Positions 63,183 to 64,000 of a stretch of DNA of 64,000 nt are shown here, piece by piece. Every line of letters starts with the position of its first letter. Positions within the stretch are counted from its first letter, which is position 1. This stretch comes from Acidimicrobiia bacterium. GTDB lineage: Bacteria; Actinomycetota; Acidimicrobiia; Acidimicrobiales; MedAcidi-G1. The notes beneath the pieces were generated by a model that saw only the letters and a list, made by a program, of their open reading frames with translations, ran no database searches and was not told where the DNA came from. A program made the translations under genes and the position numbers. The stretch lies in the NCBI GenBank assembly GCA_012959995.1, contig DUCC01000026.1:62001-126000 (forward strand), written 5' to 3'.

Positions 63183-64000
63183 TGCTGAAAAGCGGGGCGA
63201 GGGTTTGGCCGGCTAAGGCCACTATTTCTGGGTGGTGGCCGTTGGCGGGCATGTTCAGGGTCAGACCGTCTATGCCGAGGGCAAGGATCTTTTGTACCTG
63301 TTGGCGTACTTCGTCGGGTCCGCCCATGATGATGCGGCGCATGAGTTTGGCTTGGAAGCCTTGGTCGAGGGAGTCCCAGTCGAAGCCGCGGCGAGCCAGT
63401 AGGGCGGTGCGTTCGGCTTCTGCCTCAGCCAGGGTGGGGGCAATGATTACCGTGCTTTGCCAGGACACGCTGATTTCGCTGCGTGCCCGCCCGAGTTGCT
63501 GGCAGTGTTGGTCGAGTGCGTCAAGTTTGCGTGAAATTTCGTCAGGATTACAGATCAGGTTGGAGGCATCGGCGTATTGGGCCACCATGCGGAGGGTTTT
63601 CTTTTCGCCGCCTCCGCCGATCATGAGGGGGATTTTTCCGATGGGAGGGGGTTGGTTGATGGCGTCGGTTACCGAGTAGTGCTGACCAGAAAAAGTGGGG
63701 CGTTGGCCGGCCAGCATGGGGGGAATGATTTGTAAGGCTTCTTCGAGTTTTTCGAAGCGTTCGGTGAAGGTGTTAAAAGTAAAACCTAGGGAGTCGTGTT
63801 CCAACTCAAACCATCCGGCTCCGATGCCTAAAATGGCTCGGCCTTGGGAGACGACGTCGAGGGTGGTGATAATTTTGGCCAGCAGGGCAGGGTTGCGGTA
63901 GGTGTTGCCGGTGACTAGCGAGCCCAGTTTTATGGTGGAGGTGCGGGCGGCCAGAGCGCCCAGCAGGGTGTAGCACTCCATCATGTAGTCCTCGGGGTCG
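63175..64000 (-). CDS. LLM-class (probably F420-dependent) oxidoreductase, N-terminus beyond the window
   Basis: At least 275 residues of a luciferase-like (beta/alpha)8 flavin or F420 enzyme. The frame stays open to base 64000 upstream of the first visible ATG, so the N-terminus is missing. Visible marks are TIKLGSLVTGNTYRNPALLAK, LDVVSQGRAILGIGAGWFELEHDSLGF and PLMIGGGGEKKTLRMVAQYAD, the pattern of the TIGR03560-type F420-dependent group. The substrate is unknown. It is the first gene visible of the run leading to cysS, coupled to DUF167 by an overlap. Confidence 0.87.
   Translation of the reverse strand, partial: DPEDYMMECYTLLGALAARTSTIKLGSLVTGNTYRNPALLAKIITTLDVVSQGRAILGIGAGWFELEHDSLGFTFNTFTERFEKLEEALQIIPPMLAGQRPTFSGQHYSVTDAINQPPPIGKIPLMIGGGGEKKTLRMVAQYADASNLICNPDEISRKLDALDQHCQQLGRARSEISVSWQSTVIIAPTLAEAEAERTALLARRGFDWDSLDQGFQAKLMRRIIMGGPDEVRQQVQKILALGIDGLTLNMPANGHHPEIVALAGQTLAPLFSSD

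Overview
The window looks like a chromosomal segment from a free-living, Gram-positive-type actinobacterium, most probably of the class Acidimicrobiia; this placement rests on recalled family distributions, not a search. Pointers are a mycothiol ligase (mshC), an F420-type luciferase-like oxidoreductase, the actinobacterial DUF3263/LytR_C pair, a DUF3499 protein, a CysO-type sulfur carrier, HemQ-type haem synthesis, a HelD/HelR-type RNA polymerase helicase, and the order zincin-tilS-hpt-fol-pan-nad-coaX-lysS. Base composition is moderately GC-rich and even throughout. I see no rRNA, CRISPR array, prophage, integrase or insertion sequence. No gap between genes exceeds about 225 bases.

Layout. 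1-10.4 kb (+): one long, tightly overlapping cofactor operon: metalloprotease C-terminus, tilS, hpt, folE, folP, a phosphatase-like pseudoenzyme, folB, folK, panC, nadB, nadC, coaX, lysS. It supplies folate, pantothenate/CoA and NAD. 10.4-11.4 kb (-): a polyprenyl diphosphate synthase. 11.5-17.8 kb (+): clpC, a lipoprotein/HAD fusion, radA and a dienelactone hydrolase. 17.8-20.6 kb: a Crp-type regulator divergent from ispD-ispF-rlmB, with rlmB ending inside an antisense tRNA-Thr gene. 20.9-25.1 kb (+): a CrtC/AttH-like protein with a small-molecule kinase, then DUF3263, LytR_C and glycerate kinase genes. 25.2-32.7 kb (+): cysO, CIRCE-controlled groL, fdhD, hemQ, larE, glnD and a NUDIX hydrolase. 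32.7-34.3 kb: PAC2, GNAT and a small membrane protein. 34.4-38.7 kb: an envelope-glycan-like locus (GtrA and methyltransferase on +; GT4, methyltransferase and an alpha/alpha-toroid protein on -). 38.7-39.9 kb (+): dtd and a methyltransferase. 39.9-45.4 kb (-): patatin, hemE, hemG, class III cyclase and lnt in one operon. 45.6-47.6 kb (+): HelD-like helicase. 47.7-51.1 kb (-): an FtsX-type ABC exporter. 51.2-53.4 kb: a frameshifted GNAT gene, a zinc-ribbon mini-protein, cyclophilin and hydroxyacyl-CoA dehydrogenase. 53.4-60.1 kb: MFS exporter, AcoX-like kinase, HAD phosphatase, DUF3499, a secreted beta-propeller and an acyl-CoA dehydrogenase. 60.2-64 kb (-): an F420-type oxidoreductase (cut by the window), DUF167, tRNA-Arg, mshC and cysS.

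Most of the window is core housekeeping. The unusual material is a set of apparent pseudoenzymes and odd fusions (the DSP-like protein at 3.35 kb, the LppM-HAD fusion at 14.1 kb, an Lnt whose catalytic Cys is Ser at 40.3 kb), several orphan pathway members (larE, cysO, groL without groES, nadB/nadC without nadA, an acoX-like gene), a CrtC-like/kinase pair of unknown substrate, and the mshC-cysS paralogue tandem. I do not see one clearly new multi-gene defence or mobile system.
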